Source: Lachnospiraceae bacterium (GTDB lineage Bacteria > Bacillota > Clostridia > Lachnospirales > Lachnospiraceae). Taken from it: 7,156 bases of DNA. The translations under genes and the position numbers were made by a program. The notes below the pieces were generated by a model. It made no database searches. It worked only from the letters and a program-made list of their open reading frames with translations, and was not told where the DNA came from. Of this stretch, positions 5,853-7,156 are shown piece by piece (position 1 is the stretch's first letter; each line of letters starts with the position of its first letter). The stretch spans positions 1 to 7,156 of the forward strand of contig JAILOA010000363.1 in NCBI GenBank assembly GCA_024691065.1, read 5' to 3'.

Positions 5853-5972
5853 AAAATCATCACCCTGAGATCTACGTCGCTGGCGCTTATGTGATGATTT
5901 TATTCCGCATCACTTTCGTGACAGGGCCACTGTTTTTTAATGTAGGAAGTGGCCCAATGCTGCTCGCTTCGC
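5740..5972. other. Dense inverted-repeat island, structured RNA leader or single-strand DNA element
   Basis: Consecutive hairpins: 5740-5753/5779-5792 (13 of 14 pairs; the odd pair is A-C on plus and G-U on minus) with CAAG-CTTG (5766-5777) in its loop; CCAGTTGC/GCAACTGG (5805-5822); AAGC/GCTT (5832-5842); a 13-bp stem 5851-5863/5891-5903; TCAC/GTGA (5910-5921), whose minus-strand loop is GAAA; and GGGCCACT/AGTGGCCC (5924-5931/5948-5955). The minus strand also has GCGAAGC at 5840-5834 and 5972-5966, a sequence known for forming an unusually stable DNA mini-hairpin. The wobble pair and the GNRA loop favour a minus-strand transcript if this is RNA. No known family was recognised. Confidence 0.6.
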
Positions 5973-5986
5973 TCGTTCTTTTTTTT

Positions 5987-6009
5987 AGTAAAAAAATATT
6001 TTTTTTACT
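5987..6009. repeat. AT-only inverted repeat in the divergent intergenic region
   Basis: AGTAAAAAAA (5987-5996) and TTTTTTTACT (6000-6009) form perfect 10-bp arms around TAT. The repeat is flanked on the left by a run of T residues (5979-5986), so it could end rightward transcripts or simply be an easily melted segment. Its role is unknown. Confidence 0.5.
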
Positions 6010-6020
6010 TATTTATTAGT

Positions 6021-6065
6021 TTTATTATCTAGTTTAAAACTAGATAATAAATATTATAAAAATAG
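6021..6065 (+). promoter_or_regulatory. Palindromic CTAG operator and promoter, exonuclease gene
   Basis: A 31-bp palindrome has 15-bp arms (6021-6035 and 6037-6051) around A6036. It contains CTAG at 6029 and 6040, 11 bp apart, and an in-phase ATAG at 6062. CTAGTT (6029-6034) stands 17 bp from TATTAT (6052-6057), so the operator occupies the -35 position. That would fit either a repressor or an activator replacing a weak -35. A minus-strand TATAAT (6058-6053) could fire the opposite way, but its -35 is poor. Confidence 0.6.
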
Positions 6066-6087
6066 TTTTATTTACTTTGGAACTCTT

Positions 6088-6624
6088 ATGACATATAACC
6101 TTTCAAAAGTCTTAATTATTGATACTGAAACTACTGGTCTTTCCTTATCGGATGAGATCCTTCAGTTATCAATTATTGATGGTACAGGAAAAGTTTTACT
6201 TTCCAACTTTTATAAACCTGTTAGTCATTCCTGCTGGCCTTTTGCATATAAGGTTAATCTAATATCTCCAGAGATGGTTCAGGATTGTAGGCCAATAGCT
6301 GCTGATGCAGCAGCTATTGGATCACTAATTAGGGATGCTGAAGTTGTTGTGGGCTTTAATATAAGGTTTGATATAGGAATGATTGAGAGAAACATTCCTG
6401 GGATTTCATTCTCAGAAAAACAAATTATTGATGTGCACAATTTATATGTAAATTTTGAGAAACAGGGCAGAGTAGAAAAATTATCTCGCCATCGTCTGGC
6501 AGACGTATCTCAAGCAATGGGATTTAGCGTTTCTTCTGGTGAAAGACTTCACGATGCTTTAACTGATGTTAAAGCAACGTTACATTCTTTTTTGCAACTT
6601 AATAACGTGATAATAAACAGATAA
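6088..6624 (+). CDS. DnaQ-like DEDDh 3'-5' exonuclease, stand-alone
   Basis: This 178-residue protein is essentially one exonuclease domain. Exo I is IIDTETTGL (10-18) with metal-binding D12 and E14. Exo II is GFNIRFDIGMIE (89-100) with D95. Exo III is HDALTD (155-160) with H155 and D160, which makes it the DEDDh type, as in the Pol III epsilon subunit, RNase T and oligoribonuclease-like enzymes. All four acidic residues and the histidine are present, so it should be active with two metal ions on DNA or RNA 3' ends. No clamp-binding or polymerase-binding tail is evident beyond the domain. The Shine-Dalgarno site is weak (GGAA 6079-6082, 5-nt spacer), suggesting modest expression. It has its own CTAG-type control region, shared in style with the ATPase and VWA genes. 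Whether it acts on plasmid DNA, foreign DNA or RNA cannot be read from the sequence. Confidence 0.9.
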   Translation: MTYNLSKVLIIDTETTGLSLSDEILQLSIIDGTGKVLLSNFYKPVSHSCWPFAYKVNLISPEMVQDCRPIAADAAAIGSLIRDAEVVVGFNIRFDIGMIERNIPGISFSEKQIIDVHNLYVNFEKQGRVEKLSRHRLADVSQAMGFSVSSGERLHDALTDVKATLHSFLQLNNVIINR

Positions 6625-6627
6625 TAA

Positions 6628-6667
6628 CTATAAAATAACTAGTTAGTTTATATATAAAAAATATAAT
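6628..6667 (+). promoter_or_regulatory. CTAT/CTAG operator pair and TATAAT promoter of the last gene
   Basis: CTAT at 6628 and CTAG at 6639 start adjacent 11-bp units immediately after the exonuclease gene. CTAGTT (6639-6644) lies 17 bp from a perfect TATAAT (6662-6667), the same geometry as the exonuclease promoter. Transcription from about 6674 would give a leader of roughly 175 nt before the next start codon. Confidence 0.6.
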
Positions 6668-6701
6668 TTAAGTTATTTTGCTGCTTTAAGTAAATGCTGA
6701 G

Positions 6702-6760
6702 TTTATTTGTATCTTTATAAACAAAACATTTGCTTATAAATTCAATAAGATACAGATAAA
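6702..6760 (+). promoter_or_regulatory. Long leader hairpin upstream of the last gene
   Basis: TTTATTTGTATCTT (6702-6715) pairs with AAGATACAGATAAA (6747-6760) over 14 bp with one U-G. An inner TTATAA/TTATAA helix (6715-6720/6734-6739) is possible. A small TGCA/TGCA hairpin follows at 6775-6787. These lie in the predicted leader and may support control by the next hairpin. Confidence 0.5.
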
Positions 6761-6803
6761 TAACTGCCTTATAGTGCATTTTGTGCAGCTTAAAGCCGGT
6801 CGT

Positions 6804-6851
6804 TAAATTTTCCTCTTATAGAATATTTTTTATTTTTATGAGGAAAATTTA
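6804..6851 (+). promoter_or_regulatory. Hairpin sequestering the ribosome-binding site of the last gene
   Basis: TAAATTTTCCTC (6804-6815) is perfectly complementary to GAGGAAAATTTA (6840-6851). The right arm contains the whole Shine-Dalgarno GAGGA (6840-6844) and the first base of the ATG. The 24-nt loop is A/U only. When formed, it should block ribosome entry, which suggests translational control by temperature, a ligand, a protein, an antisense RNA or coupling. Confidence 0.7.
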
Positions 6852-7156
6852 TGTTTTATATAGATCTTTATGAAGCCCAGAATTTGCTTAAAGAAGCAAC
6901 TTTAGTCTTTTCTTCAGAGATAGATAACTTAGAAGAAGATGATATGTCTTTAGGAAAGGGAATTTTTAGTTTATACCGTCTTAATTCCGGAAAACACATT
7001 GTAGAAGCCAACCTTGTCAATCAGAAGCATAAAGAATACTCCTTACTTATATCGCCATCAGAAGTAATTAAGGCTTTTTATTGTTTTAATAGGGCAGGGG
7101 AGATGTTCTCTTATTTAGAGGCGTTGTATGACTCAGATTATGAGGAAGTAACAATA
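6851..7156 (+). CDS. Acidic protein of unknown function, cut by the window edge
   Basis: An open frame of 102 codons runs from ATG 6851 to the end of the window with no stop, beginning MFYIDLYEAQNLLKEATLVF. GAGGA at 6840-6844 with a 6-nt spacer supports the start. The visible part is acidic and looks soluble. It has an N-terminal helical segment, an EEDD cluster near residues 29-32, and a probable beta region (about residues 37-65) leading to ISPSEVIKAFYCF. I recognise no family. Its special traits are regulatory: a CTAG-type promoter, a long structured leader and a ribosome-binding site buried in a hairpin, suggesting that production is tightly restrained. Codon use resembles the neighbouring genes. 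Confidence 0.75.
   Translation, partial: MFYIDLYEAQNLLKEATLVFSSEIDNLEEDDMSLGKGIFSLYRLNSGKHIVEANLVNQKHKEYSLLISPSEVIKAFYCFNRAGEMFSYLEALYDSDYEEVTI

Overview
The window is a strongly AT-rich stretch punctuated by two GC-richer, non-coding, highly structured islands. It reads as part of a bacterial plasmid or plasmid-like element: it carries a Walker-type partition operon next to a long direct-repeat array, compact operons with good Shine-Dalgarno sites, and sigma70-like promoters. A Gram-negative, probably proteobacterial, host is plausible, but no gene here fixes the taxon. I see no replication initiator, relaxase, integrase or transposase.

Layout: (1) 1-514 is an array of four ~122-bp direct repeats plus a partial fifth, running off the left edge. 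(2) 596-2164 is a three-gene operon: an acidic protein of unknown function (GTG start at 661), a ParA-type ATPase, and a small ribbon-helix-helix (RHH) protein, closed by a strong terminator. The repeats are the natural candidate centromere. (3) 2248-2620 has no convincing gene. It folds into a large set of mutually compatible helices, including a long-range 12-bp stem enclosing a second stem and two hairpins, and looks like an undescribed structured RNA of roughly 370 nt. (4) 2822-4447 encodes a protein with an N-terminal HExxH metallopeptidase-like region and a C-terminal VWA domain with an intact MIDAS. 4618-5646 encodes a CobS/MoxR-like AAA+ ATPase, the usual partner of such VWA proteins. 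(5) 5663-5955 is a second structured island with a possible convergent 59-codon minus-strand gene. (6) 6088-6624 is a stand-alone DEDDh (DnaQ-fold) exonuclease. (7) 6851-7156 is the start of an unknown acidic protein whose ribosome-binding site lies inside a 12-bp hairpin.

The most striking feature beyond the genes is a shared control element. CTAG (or CTAT/ATAG) tetranucleotides recur at an exact 11-bp period, one helical turn, upstream of the structured RNA, the VWA gene, the AAA+ gene, the exonuclease gene and the last gene. At the VWA and AAA+ promoters they fill the spacer of a TTTACA-N17-TAAAAT promoter. At the last two they sit at the -35 position, 17 bp from a TATTAT or TATAAT box. 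This suggests one DNA-binding protein, perhaps the plasmid's own RHH protein, coordinates the RNA, the ATPase-VWA pair, the exonuclease and the last gene as one regulon. A possible reading is a plasmid-borne AAA+/VWA-metallopeptidase/exonuclease/RNA system. Its function, whether conflict, maintenance or replication support, cannot be decided from sequence alone.
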